Positions 46,982 through 59,357 of a stretch of 64,000 nt of DNA are shown here, one piece after another. Source of the stretch: Datisca glomerata (lineage: Eukaryota > Streptophyta > Magnoliopsida > Cucurbitales > Datiscaceae); assembly GCA_003255025.1 (NCBI GenBank), contig QANY01008257.1, positions 506,019 through 570,018 of the forward strand, read 5' to 3'. The translations under genes and the position numbers were made by a program. The notes beneath the pieces were generated by a model, which saw nothing but the letters and a program-made list of their open reading frames with translations, had not been told where the DNA came from and ran no database searches. Each line of letters starts with the position of its first letter. The stretch's first letter is position 1.

Positions 46982-48777
46982 TATTTATATATTATATATT
47001 AAATACTGTGTAGGTTTTCTTGCATTATTCATAATATATTTGATATGTATGATTGAATGGATGATTTTGTTTTTTTGAATGTATGGTTAAATAATGAGTC
47101 GTTATTGTATGGTGATTATTGGGTTAGGCTTTGTTCTTTAGGTTTTTCGTAGATCTTGTGTAAGCCGTTTTGGGGCGTAGGAATTTTTGTTATTTTATTT
47201 TGAATATTAAATTATAATTATTCTGATCGTGAGAAGATGAAGAACGCACGAGACGAACGTTGAGGAAAAAGAAAAGAAATAGGAATTCCTAGGGAATTTG
47301 GCGTCGGCACTAGAAATAGGATTTCCAGCGTTGGCACCGCTGGTATTCAAGCGGCGGTAACGCCACCAAAAAAATCAGCTCTTGCAGCGAGCTCGCTGGA
47401 AAATTGACATCGGTGGTGACGCCACCATGATTGATGGCGGTGGTGGTTGGAGTTGGCTGTCGGTGATGGGCGGCCGTGGGAGCATCCGCTTGGCGGTGGC
47501 AACTGTTGTGACACCTATGAAAGTTTCGCAGAAACCCTGAAACCAACTTACCCTATCACTGTAAAATTTTATGAAAACTCTAACTCTATCTTTTATCTTT
47601 TAAATTTTGAAACTAATGTAATTTTAAATTTAATTTTAAATTTTAAATTTTATGAATTTAATTAATTAGGTTTGACCTAAGTTTGACCAAGTAAATAAAT
47701 TATTTTTTGACTAAGTTAAATTCAATATTTTTAAATGATATTTATAGAGATGAGTTTTAATTAAAAAATATTTTTTCCTAATTAAAAATGGTTTTGTTCA
47801 AAGCTTGAAGATTATGAAGATGAACATCAGATGGAGAAAGAGATATTTTGGAAATATGTAATCTTGAAATCCTCTTTGTAATTTTATTTAATTATTAAAT
47901 AATTATTTATTGATATTATTTATAACATGATCATTCATTAGTCAATGTTCATCTTCATAATCTCATAAGTAGAAACATGATTTATTAGGATTGTCCTAAT
48001 ATGTTAATATGAATTATTTTGAGAAATCAGTTGCATGTAAACTACTAGATTTTAATTAGTTAAAACTTGATAATCACACCACTCTAAAGGTTATAGTAAC
48101 CTAATTATGACTTAGTAAAATAATTTTATTAAAGTTTGATGAATGTAATTAATTAGTTAATCTAAGTTCACTTAATTATACTTAGGCTCTTTAGAAGGTT
48201 AAATGAACTTTAACTAGTAATTAATGTAGAATTAATTGATTAGTTAAAATAGAAACACATTATCCTAAAATAGTGAGTGTGAGAAGGTTTACGTGTCAAT
48301 GTAACCTATGGTCTTCATTATTAGTACAACATCGTGAGGTACAGTGAAGGCCTCGAGATGGCTTTGTTTAATAAAATAGGACTAAGTGATGTAGTTTAGT
48401 TTTGACCGACCCTAAGACGACATATTTTATATCAAGTCATCGAATCCAAAATAATGAGCTACACTCATAATATCACAATTAAGCTTTGAGTGGATAATTG
48501 TGACTTGAACGAATCAGCGACACCTTATTGTTAAAAGAGAATATGAGATATTTTAAGTTTTAATGAATGAGGATGAGGATGTCTCATAGAAAGTCTAAGA
48601 TTAATCTGACTGGCCCTAAGGCAACGCATTAATTGTTAGGTTGTTTTATCATGGATTAGTAAATGATAAATTTATGTGTTTAATATGTTACATTCATGCA
48701 TCACGTTTACTTTCTAAATTCAGGATATTTATTTCAATTATATTGAATTATACATGCTTTATTTTTCAATTATTATT
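46982..48777 (+). other. Non-coding leader of nested Copia
   Basis: About 1.8 kb between primer-binding site and gag. The part at 47320-47520 is GC-rich with repeated GGTGGTGACGCC-like phrases. The part at 47530-47860 is the inverted partner of the scrambled block in the 5' LTR. No functional ORF seen. Confidence 0.6.
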
Positions 48778-49630
48778 ATGTCTACCATGGGCAACCCTAT
48801 TACTACTTTACTAGCACTTGCGAAATTGAATGGTGATAATTTTATAAGATGAAAATCAAATTTAAACTTGATGCTAATTTGAAAGAACCACAAATTTGTT
48901 CTTACTAAGGAATGTCCTGAGGAGCCCGCAACCAATGCCCCTAAGAATATTAGGGAAAAATTTGATGCTTGTACTCAATCCAACAATGAAGCGAAGTGCT
49001 ACATGCTTGTGAGCATGAATGATGTTCTGAGAACCAAACATGATCACATGAAGACTGCCTATATGATTTTGGAATCTCTACTTGCGATGTTTGGGTAGCA
49101 ATCTGATCAAAGTCGTCATGAGCCTACTAGGAGCTACATGACGACCAAGATGAAGAAAGGTACTTCTGTGTGTGAACATGATCAACATAATGCATGAGGC
49201 AGAAGTGCATGAGGCGACCATTGATGAATGAACTTAAGTCAGCATCATACTTGAATCACTCACACATGATTTTTTACGTTCACCACCAACTATGTTATGA
49301 ACAAGTTACAATTCAACATGACCTAATTGTTAAATGAACTGCAGAATTTTGAGTCACTCAAGAAGAGTATGATCAAAGAGTGCGAGGTAAATTTTGTCAA
49401 GAAAAAACCTTCTTCCACCGTTATTTAAAGTAACAAGAGGAACAAAATCAATGGTAAGGGAAAAGCTAAGAACAAGAAAGGGAAGAAAGCCAAGACATCA
49501 CCGAAAGCCAAGAAAAACAAGAATGACAACAAGCCCAAGAAAAAATGTTTCCATAGTGGGTTTGAAGGTCATTGGAAGAGAAACTGTAATAAGTACCTCT
49601 TCGAGCTAAAAAAAAAGGAAATATGATTTA
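48778..49630 (+). pseudogene. Copia gag remnant
   Basis: It starts MSTMGNPITTLLALAKLNGD at 48778. Recognisable Copia gag phrases follow (KECPEEPATNAP near 48910, EAKCYMLVSMNDVL near 48990). The zinc knuckle is seen as CFHSGFEGHWKRNC near 49546-49590, where the second Cys is Ser. A stop occurs after about 24 codons, with more later. Confidence 0.75.
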
Positions 49631-52600
49631 CTTGTACTTGAAGCTTGTTTAGCGAAATATGATGGTGAGGTCATTATGAGAGTCGGCATTGGTGCGCTCA
49701 TGTCGGTAAAAGCATTAGGAACAATTGTCTTAATTTTGGAAATAATTATTTAATTTTGAAAGATGTTAATTATATTCCTGGATTTAAAAAAAATGATTTC
49801 TCTTTCTCTTTTGCATTAAAAATTATTTGAAGTATCTTTAATTAATAATGAGTTTATTATTTCTAAGAATAGATTCAATATTTCTCGTGCAAAAGTATCG
49901 ACCGGACTTTATATGCTTAAACTGACTGAACACGCGTTAAATAATTCTAAATTATTTAAAGTAGCAAAACTTAAAAGTAACAAACGACAAAGAGTTTCTC
50001 ATGTTGCTGATAACATATATCTTTGACATCTTAGGTTGGGACATATGAATCTAGATAGGTTAAACAGGTTAACAAAGCAAAGTGCATTGAAAGAACTAAA
50101 AGTTGGAACTCTTTTTGTCTGTGAATCCTATCTAAAGGGTAAAATGATGAAGAAACCTTTAACAGGAAAGGGCCAAAGAGCCAAGGAACCACTTGAGCTA
50201 GTACATAGTGATATATGTGGACTGATCAACGTACAGCTAGAGGTGTGTATGAGTATTTCATCACTTTCATTGACGATTACTCAGATATGGTTTGACTTAC
50301 CTAATGCATAGAAAGCCTGAAACTTTTGGAAAGTTAAATGACTTCAAAGTTGAGGCTGAAAAATAATTAGGTAAATCATAAAAAATACTTCGATAAGATC
50401 AATGCGGTGAATACTTGAATTTAAAATTCAAGGATTACGTACTGGAGTATGGCATTCTATCCCAACTACAACACCTAGAATGCCAAAACAAAATGGTGTT
50501 TCAGAAAGAAGAAAACCGAACCTTATTAGATATGTTTAGGTCGATGTTAAGCCACTCATCATTATCACTCACTTTTTGGGATATGCACTTCAAATGGAAA
50601 CTTACATTTTTAATGTAGTGCCTTCAAAGTCTGTAAGCAAGACACATTTAGAGTTATGGAATGGCTCCAAACCTAATTTGCGTCATTTTTGTATACGGGG
50701 TGTCCAGCTCAACTTCTTAGACCCAAGGCTAGAAAGTTAGACTCAAGGTCTGAAATGTGTATATTTGTTGGCTATGTTCCAGATACTTGAGGTAGGAACG
50801 TTTTTAGTCACAAGGAACAAAAGGTGTTTGTATCAAAAAATGTCACATTCCTTGAATACGACTATACGAAAATCTACAAACCTCGAAGCAAAGTAGTTTT
50901 CAAAGAATTTGCGTTTGATGAGATCAGACCACCTTCATCATCAACTAATAAACGACAAACCACATAAATCACTATTCTTATTTAGGATCCCTGGTGCAAC
51001 ATCGTAGTTGGAGGGTTGTAAGATAACCTATTCACTATGAACTAGAAACACGTGTCCTAGTATTTAGCATTGATAAGTATGATTCATTAACCTTTAAAGA
51101 GGTGAAAGATGATCATGAAAAGGAGAATGGCAAGACGCCATGAATCAGGAAATGGAATCGATGTATTCCAATTCCGCCTGGAAACTGGTAGATCCACCTT
51201 AATTTATTAGGCCTATTAGATATAAATGTATCTTCAAGAAGAAAAGAGGTGTAGATGGGGAAGTAGAGACTTTCAAGACACAACTTGTAGTCAAGGGCTA
51301 TACACAAAGGGAAGGAGTGGATTATGAAGAGACATTCTCCCTTATTGCCATGCTGAAATCCATTCACATCCTTTTGTCCATTGCTGCTACTTTAGACTAT
51401 GAAATATGGCAAATGAATGTCAAGATATCTTTTTTGATTGGATCTCTCAATGTAAGCATCTATATGATACAATTAGAAGGGTTCGTGAAAAGGGGCAAGA
51501 TCAGAAAGTGTGTAAGTTACTTAAATCTATTTATCGATTAAAGCAAGCATCTAGATCTTGAAATCTTACCTTTAATGATATTATTAAATCATATAGCTTC
51601 GAGTAAAATGTTGATGAAGCTTGTGTTTATAAATACATAAAAAATAAGATATTGGTTTTCTTAGTTCTTTATGTTAACGATATTCTACTCATTGAGAATG
51701 ATGTAGAAACTTTTTCAAAGGTAAAAAAGTGGTTCGCTGAGAAATTCCGAATGAAAGATTTGGGAGAAGCGAGCTATGTTCTAGGCATCCAAGTCCTAAG
51801 GGATAGAAAGAACAAGCTCTTGACACTTTCTCAGACATCTGATATTGATAAGGAGCTGGAGATATTGCCTATGGAGAATTCTAAGAAAGGTCAACTATCG
51901 ACCATACATGGAATTGTCCTCTCCAACCAGCAATGTCCTAAGACACCTTAGGAGGAAGAGGATTTAAGAAAAGTTTCTTATGGGTCAGCTGTTGGTAGTC
52001 TCATGTATGTCATGTTGTGTACGAGACCAGAGATCTAGTTATGCACTGGGAATTATCAGTCATTATCAATCGAATCTAGGTTTGGAACATTAAATTGTAG
52101 TAAAGCACATTCTCAAGCATCTTAGAAGAACAAGAAGCTATATTTTTATTTATTCAGGTGGAGACTTGAACCTCATTGGATATACTGATTTTGATTTTTA
52201 ATTAGACATAGATAGTCGAAAGTCGACGTCTGGATCATTATTCACCCTATATAGAGGAGCTGTAGTCTTGAGAAGTATCAAACAATCCAACATTGCAGAT
52301 TCCACTATGGAAGCCAAATATGTAACGGCTTGTGAAGCATCAAAAGAAGCAGTATAGCTCAGAAAGTTCAATCTTGATCTAGAATTAGTTCCAGATATGG
52401 ACAAGCCACTGATCCTATACTGTGACAACAGTGGGGCGGTAGCTAAATCCAAAGAACCGATGGGTCACAGAGGGGCGAGCACATATAGAGAAAATATCAT
52501 CATGCAAGAGAGATCATGCATAGAAGGGCTGTGACTGTTATAAAGATAGCGTCAGATCAGAACCTGGCTAATCTTTTTACTAAGACACTTCCTACGAAGT

Positions 52601-52640
52601 AATTTGAGGGTGATGTGCATAACATGAGGTTGAGAGAGAT
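49631..52640 (+). pseudogene. Copia pol remnant (protease/integrase/RT/RNase H)
   Basis: Integrase: LRLGHMNLDRLNRL near 50028 and LELVHSDICGLIN near 50190. RT: GYTQREGVDYEETFSLI near 51297, DYEIWQMNVKISFL near 51394, and the polymerase box seen as YVNDILLI at 51670-51693, with the first catalytic Asp replaced by Asn. RNase H: DSTMEAKYVTACEASKEAV near 52300 and YCDNSGAV near 52420, ending NLANLFTKTLPT near 52565. Many stops and frameshifts. The protease DSG was not found intact. Confidence 0.8.
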
Positions 52641-52670
52641 GTCACATTTGCTTTAGGAAAAGTGAGATAT

Positions 52671-54900
52671 TTTTGGAAGTAATGCCCTAAAAACATGTGT
52701 CATAACATTTTAATATGAAATTTAATGGAAATACATTTTTCTTATAATTGTTCTTTTAAATTATTTTTGAATAACTTATATAAATATCTAAAAATTTCAT
52801 ATTCATTAATGAGACTATGATCTTGTATTATTACGAGAGGATTAAAATCATAGATAATGAATAAAATTATCACCAACATATTAAAGTATGGAATCTCTAA
52901 TGAATGGTTGCTAGTACGGTTCACTAAGTATTATGAATGTATGTGATCTAGATCCTGATCGTTGATGTGGATTGACATATTAGTGAATGTACTTTATAAA
53001 ATAATATTATATATGACTAGACCATATGAATTAATATCTTTATTAACTTGTCGTTTATCATGAATATTTAATACACATCAATCTGATGATCATATATAGA
53101 TCAGTCTGAATCCTGTGTAGTTAGGAACTCGTATACATGTCTATTGCATCTTTTGATTCACTCGTTGAGCTTTGTTTGTAAAATAATTTAGTGATTTTTA
53201 TTTTGGAGATTCAGTGATGTGGATGACTGGGAACATGATCTTATAAGATTTGGAATCCAAGCTTTCCTAACGGATCATATATTGGTTCCCTTAAGTATTG
53301 ATTCTAGAACTGAATAGTTATTGAGCTCAAATTCATAATATGATTATAAATTAGCCATTCACTAGTGAATTAATGGTACTTAGGGATCAAGAAGTAATTA
53401 GAAGGGAAAAATGATAATTTTGATCGACTTTAATTTATGAATCAATAATTGGAGGACAGAATTACGTGAAATGATTATATCAATGGAATACACGAGAATA
53501 CTCTGTAAATACATTCTATAATCTCTAAGAGTGCAATTCCATATTTATAGTGGAGTATTTGGAGAATTAATACATAAGATTATTTAATTAAAGATTTTAT
53601 TTAATAATTTAGTTTATTGGAGCTTATGATTATAGGTCCATGGTCCCAAGTCACCTCTGTACTATGCAGTGTAAGGTGTGAATATTTCAGAACATGAAAA
53701 AAAGACTGACTTGCAAAAGAAATTTTTATTCTTGGGTAAGTACATAATTATAAGATAATTCTATGTGATTAATTAATTAATTTTTATATTAATTTTACAA
53801 AAAATTATTTAAATAATTATATCAATTAATTTTTTAATTATCGATAAATGAGAGAGTATATCTAATTTAAGAAATTAGATAATGTTAAATTAATATTAGA
53901 TAATAGTTCAAAATTTGAATTAACTAAATCTATTATTTGTGAACTAATAAATAAGTTAGTTGATAGGGATAATCAGATTTGTTAATTATGAATTAACTGA
54001 TATGTGTATATTTATCTGATTAAAATAAATATTTAATTTGTAGTAATTACCACGTGATAATCACTGATTTTGATTTAGAGATTGACATGAACTACTGTAG
54101 TGCCACGTCGCATTACAGTATTGGGCATGCAATACTGTAGTGCCACACGACACTACAGTAGTGGCGTGACACACAGTGCCTGATGGCACTGTGATGGCTC
54201 ACGACAACTGCAATGCCATGTGGCACTGCAATTGTGCACATATTGTAATTGGCCCCACTGCAACAATAATTTCAATATTAAATATTATTTTTAGTTTACC
54301 CTAAAAATCTGATGAGCCTAGATATTATATGTAGATATTATTCTAATGGCCTCAAGGTTGGTTGCATCTGTTGAGAACTATTGGTCAAAGTGTTGAGAGC
54401 ACAATCAGGGCGAAAGCTCTCTTTGTGATTAAAAGTTAATTAAAAACTCTAAAAGAATAATCATAGTATTCTCTCAGAGGATTGTTTCACAAAATTAATC
54501 ATTCTCAGTAAATCTCTAGATCTCATATGTTGAGTACATTTAGAGATAGAAAAAGTATGATTGAATTATTCTACGTGCGCACACACATCCTAGTGTGTTT
54601 GATTATTAGTTTGGAAGATCTTAGTGCGGATCTCGAAGTCCATTGTTCGTGGAACGTAGGATCGTTGGTTTGTGATGACGCTTGATATAGACTACAAGAG
54701 GTATATGATTTCTAACCATGTATGTCTTAGAATTAATATATAAATATATAATGGATTCTGATTGAAAAGAGTTTTTGAATAAAAATTTTTATTTTAGAAA
54801 CAGTTGCGTTGCGTTTATTTTCTTTTATAAAAAAATAATTCATTTTTAATAATCTTTAAAAGCCCCACGGTTCCGCCGCGCGATCGCCGATTCTCCAACA
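52671..54900 (+). repeat. 3' LTR of nested Copia (about 2,230 bp)
   Basis: It follows a purine-rich AGGAAAAGTGAGAT tract. The first bases are degraded (TTTTGGAAGTAATGCCC against TGTTGGGGGTAAACCCC in the 5' LTR). It ends CCAACA at 54900 immediately before the TGAAT duplication. It holds an extra GC-rich block at 54075-54270. Confidence 0.85.
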
Positions 54901-57580
54901 TGAATAACTTCCTCTTGTCCTTGTCCTTGAGCTTCATGGGTGAAGGCTTTGGTCGGGGTGGGGGTGTTGGTTTTATCTCTTCACCTTCCCCCTCTTCAAG
55001 AAATTCTTCTTCCTTCTCACTCTCACTCACTTCCTTCTCTCTTTCAGATTCCTCTTCCACTTCTATTTCCAATTCTTTTTCTACAAATTCCTCTTCCTCC
55101 ACAATTTCCTCTTCTCTTTCCTTTCTAGACTCAACCACTTCTTCTTCAACCGTCTCTCCTTTTTCTCTAGCTTCCTCTTTAAAATCCTGCTCTTTCACCT
55201 CTTTGGTCTCCTTTTCGGCGTCTTCTTCAGATTCATTTTCTACCTCCTCTTCCTCCTTCTCATCATCCCTCCATAGTTGAAGAAGGATGTCAGGGAAGGA
55301 AGGAAAAGACATGGATGCCTTTGTAAAGTTCTTCTGTAAACTTTTTCTCAAGGCCATGTCTCTATTCTAGACATACTCCCAGTAATCATGCTACTGCAGT
55401 TCCAGATGCTGTGGAAAGCTAGCTAGCTTCTTTTCGAAAGCTTCTTGAATTTTAGCCTTCCCGTATAGTGAGTATAACATGAGGTGGATATTAGTGGCAT
55501 CAAACACATATGAATGGGTGCCAAAAGGATGAGACGATGATGGGTCAGTAGAGGCTTCAACTAGGGCTTTATCCTTTTCAACAACAAATATTTGTATGGC
55601 CAACAGGTTTATGGGTCCTCTATTTATCAATTTTTTTTTATTTTCTAAATAGGGAACAAGATTAACAAGAAAAGGCATGGGAAAAATATTTGAGGCATGG
55701 GAAAAATAAAGAACCAACCTTTTTATTAGCACACAACTTAATTTCTTTTAACAAAATACTTCAAACATTAACAGTCTTTCCAAATAGAACTAAATGTAAC
55801 ATAATCAACCTTTCTTGTGTTACCGTTTGAATATGATTTGGGATGAAAGAGGTACTGATAAAGTTGTTCTAGGCTTTGGCTCCTCAGAGTATTAAGGCAG
55901 TCCTCAAGCATGTTTCTACCGATTTAGCAGAAATATTGTGCCACTTGGTTCCTGGAACAGTTAGATCTCACATCATTCCATCGAAAATAGGGTTAGTAAT
56001 ATTAGCAGCTATGAAAAATCTCTAGATCAAAGATACCATTTAAAAGTGTAGAAGCTACAACAATTTCCTTACCTCTTAAAATTCCCTTTGATTTCTTAGG
56101 ATTGTAGTTAGCATAGAACTCTCTTATCAAGGAGACTAAGATGGTGTCATGATGGCCGCAAAACTTCTCCCATTTTTGCTGCTTGATAATCTCTGTTATA
56201 TCTTTGGGTAGCTCCAAAGATGGCACAGGCTCTATTTGGAATCCTTTTTCTTTATGAAATTTCCTCGTGCGAATTTTCTCCTTATACTTTTGCTCTGCTT
56301 CATCACTGATGAACCTTTCAACTTCTAAGAAATGCTTACCCTAGGATTTCTTTCTACGTTGGGCTGATTTTGTGGAAGACATTTCAAGAGAAAAAGTATT
56401 TGAGTTTCAAGAAAAATTGTTAGTTAAATTAGGGTTTGCTTAGGACTAAATGAGAATGGTTTGTGAATTGACGGCTTGCATAAGAGGTAGGGCAAGGTCT
56501 CTTCATATTTTAAAGGCACACAACCTTGTTCTTTTGCTGCCACATGTTCTCTCCCTAGCCATCTAATCATGCAAGAGAATAAATAAAGGATAATGTCGTT
56601 GCAAATATTTGAGGGGAAATTGCAAAATTTTCAGGATTTTATCTATTGGTTAGTGTTAGACGCAAAAATTGGTTGGCATATACGATGGTCTGGCACTTTA
56701 GATGACGTAGAAATTCTCATTTCGGCACTGAAACAGTTAACCAACCAATAGGTACTTCCCCTAATTTCCATATGTCCAACCAGTGGACCCACTCGCTGCT
56801 TGTACTTGCACGATCATTCGAACAAACCTTTTTAGAGGTAGGATTTTATACTAATAATGAGCATTCATCTATAATAAATTACTCTAAAAAATTGATTCTA
56901 TCTTTATTAAGAAGATTTTTACTTGAAGAGGGAGATATTAACACCTAATATATAATAAAGGAAATCTATAACCTAACGTGAACTGGCTAAGAAATAAAAT
57001 ATGAAAAATAAAAAAATTAAAATGGAAATTAAAAATCCCATTGGGTTGCTCCCAAAAGCGTATGAGTTATAGTCCTCAACCTGACTTGGGCCTTAAGCAT
57101 CACAGATCAACGAGTTAGATTGAGGTCTTCACACAATCAACATCATTCTCCCAATATTTGCTAACTCTTTGGCCATTCACTTTAAACTCCTTGCCAGTCT
57201 TCTCATCAAGTAGATCTACAACTCCATGGGGATAGACTTTGATCAATTTAAAGGGTCCTGACCATCTAGACTTCAATTTTTTGAGGAATAGCATTAGCCT
57301 TGAGTTGAATAGTAAGACTTGCCCACTTGGCTTCAACTCTCTTCTCATAATTTTTTTGTCATGCCATATTTTTCTCTCCTTTAAAAGCTTGGCATTCTCA
57401 TAAGAGAACATCCTAAATTCTTCAAGCTCATTCAACTGCAATGCCCTTTTGTTTTTTTCTAGCAACTTGCAAATGCAAATTCAGCTTCTTGGTGGCCCAA
57501 AATGCTTTATGCTGCAACTATAGATGCAAATGGTAGGGTTGCCAAAGACCAACTTATAGAGGACATTCTGAAAGCAACTC
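54901..57580 (-). pseudogene. Athila-like element: integrase C-terminus and env-like ORF, proximal part
   Basis: Minus strand, from high to low coordinates. Integrase C-terminus (about 57575-57115): ALQLNELEEFRMFSYENAKL, KSRWSGPFKLIKVYPHGVVD and GKEFKVNGQRVSKYW are typical of the Athila/Tat lineage; a frameshift lies near 57465. Then about 700 bp of non-coding DNA, an env-like or 'putative plant transposon protein' region (56390-55390) with KWEKFCGHHDTILVSLIREF and YANYNPKKSKG, and a Glu-rich segment (55357-54901). The ORF is broken in several places. The downstream part is displaced to 44619 by the Copia insertion. The left edge at about 57580 is a truncation against minisatellite DNA. Confidence 0.7.
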
Positions 57581-57582
57581 CG

Positions 57583-57755
57583 AGGATGAGGAGTCCCTAG
57601 GCCATAGGCTGAAGTACAATTGAAGGATGAGGTCTCCCTAAGCCATGGGCCGAACTATAGTCTGAGGCTGAACCAATTCGTGGATGAGGTGTCCCTAGGC
57701 CATGGGATGAACCACGATCTGAGGAAGCGGCGTCCCTTAGGCATGGGTTGAACCA
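57583..57755. repeat. Minisatellite, about 40-bp units
   Basis: Four units with the core GGATGAGGTGTCCCTAGGCC plus ATGGGnTGAAC start near 57583, 57623, 57682 and 57723. Spacings are 40, 59 and 41 bp; the longer gap holds an extra 19-20 bp. Non-coding. Confidence 0.7.
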
Positions 57756-57849
57756 CTTTCTGAGGCTAATATGTCACTATAGACCAAACGATAACACTAG
57801 GGATCCAAGTCTAGGCTACGAGGTCCAAGCCCCCTGCTCCTTTACTAGC

Positions 57850-58130
57850 GTGGCCATGTTGATAGCTATGGTTACCATGATGATTGAGGCCATCATGATG
57901 GGTGAGGTTCATCACCTCTATGACTGGCTACCATGATGGCCGAGGTACACCACCTCCATGCCAAGGCTACCACGATGGTCGACATCCACCACTTCATTAG
58001 TCAAGGCTATCATGATTACCGAGGTCCATCTCCTTCACGGTTGAGTCTACCATGATGGATGAGGTCCATTAACAATCGTCGAGGTGACCATGATGGGTGA
58101 GGTCCATCACCTCCATGACCGAGGCCGTTG
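57850..58130. repeat. Minisatellite, about 45-bp units
   Basis: Diverged tandem units with the core CTACCATGATGGnCGAGGTC and CACCTCCATG recur about every 45 bp. They end just before the Athila-like LTR at 58139. Confidence 0.65.
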
Positions 58131-58138
58131 TTGTGTGA

Positions 58139-59357
58139 AATGTGTCTCTACACAAGTGCACATATTATTTAACAAGTAATAAAATAGTAAATACGAATTG
58201 ATCTCTAAAGGAACTAAGTGAATATGCTATAATTATGACCACAACAGAATTAATTTGCAAAAAAGGGTAGTAACAGTAATGATTGGCAATGATTGAAATT
58301 AAAATGAAATTAATGGGATTAAAAGAGTGAAATAGAACGAAAGTTGCAAAGCAAGAAACTACTTAATATAAGTGAGTTATCCAATGAGTGAGTTATCATT
58401 TACTTTATTTAAATTAATCATGTTCGAGTTACTTTAGAATCTCAGTAGCACTACCTTAGCTCTTAAGCATAATAAACTATCATTTTTTAGGTTACAAACT
58501 ACAACCTAACTATCTTATTTCTAAGCCTATTTAGGTTTGAGATTGGTTCATTAGGTTCTAGCCAAAGGGGTGCATATGTAAGTTCATATGTATATTACCA
58601 TGCTAGTTTGTCTTTAGCTCATAGTGAGCTCAAATGTAAAAACAGAATAACCCATTTCCATGTTTTCCTACAGACTAAGAAATAGAATGGAGCTAGTACA
58701 GAGTGTAAAATGGGGTAAACAAGAGAGAGAAAGGAAGAAGAATAAACAAACTATTCTAAGCCTTTGTCTTCTTCCTCGAATGCCTTGTTTCCTTTCTGTC
58801 ATCTTCTTCCTCTTCCCTTTCTACGCAAAGTCTCTTTCATACTAAGCAATGTCCGCTCCTTTTTTCTATGTCCAATCCCTCTTGCAAAAATAGATGCACT
58901 TTTCTTTTATAAGAACCTAGGGATTAGGGTTTCTCCTTAGCACTAGGACGCGTGTTGGGTTTCCAATAGTTGGGGACCACGAAAAGAAGGCGTTGTGGAC
59001 ACTTGGAATAAGGATTTCTAACGCATAGGTATCTCCTTTTTACTTTTAGTGCCAACTAGACTACGGGACAAACCACTTGCCAAGCTTGCAATGCACTACT
59101 ACATCTATGATAGCATCATGGACTGTTACAGCATCGAAAGATATCAAGCTATGCAAGTGGTCCTGTACGGAAGAAAGTCTAATGCATAAAATTGCTTGAA
59201 AATACTAACAAGTGTAGCATAATAACAAAACTAACCCTAGGGCTAAATAAACAGCAAATAACTAAGAATTATGCAATAACAACACTAAATCACCTTAAAA
59301 CAAGTAGCAATTAAGACCAAGGAATGCTAAGACAACTCTAAATCCTTAGAGTTATCA
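58139..59357 (-). repeat. Athila-like LTR (1,219 bp, minus orientation)
   Basis: On the minus strand the LTR starts TGATAACTCTAAGG at 59357, directly after a polypurine tract (AAATTTGGGGGTC at about 59370-59358), and ends TTTCACACAACA at 58139. TG...CA ends plus an adjacent polypurine tract indicate a 3' LTR of a minus-strand element. The env-like block at 61275-60370 lies upstream on the same strand. The 5' LTR was not found in the window. Confidence 0.6.

Larger units (their letters stand above)
44620..54900 (+). mobile_element. Complete but inactive Copia LTR retrotransposon (10.3 kb), nested
   Basis: 5' LTR 44620-46967 starts TGTTGG and ends CAACA; 3' LTR 52671-54900 ends CCAACA. The identical TGAAT flanks (44615-44619 and 54901-54905) are a perfect 5-bp target duplication. 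A primer-binding site (TGGTATTAGAGG) starts at 46970. The internal region has gag, protease/integrase, RT and RNase H in Copia order. The LTRs differ by numerous substitutions and several large indels, so the insertion is not recent. Coding parts are broken by stops. It sits in an Athila-like element of opposite orientation. Confidence 0.9.

Noticed and set aside
54900..55280. Plus-strand 126-codon Ser-rich open frame
   Set aside because: It is the antisense of the Glu-rich env-like coding remnant on the minus strand; poly-Ser here is simply the complement of GAA/GAG runs.
54815..55357. Minus-strand 180-codon Glu-rich frame as an intact gene
   Set aside because: It runs across the 54900 boundary into Copia LTR sequence, so its last 28 or so codons are not native. 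It is a broken part of the Athila-like element.
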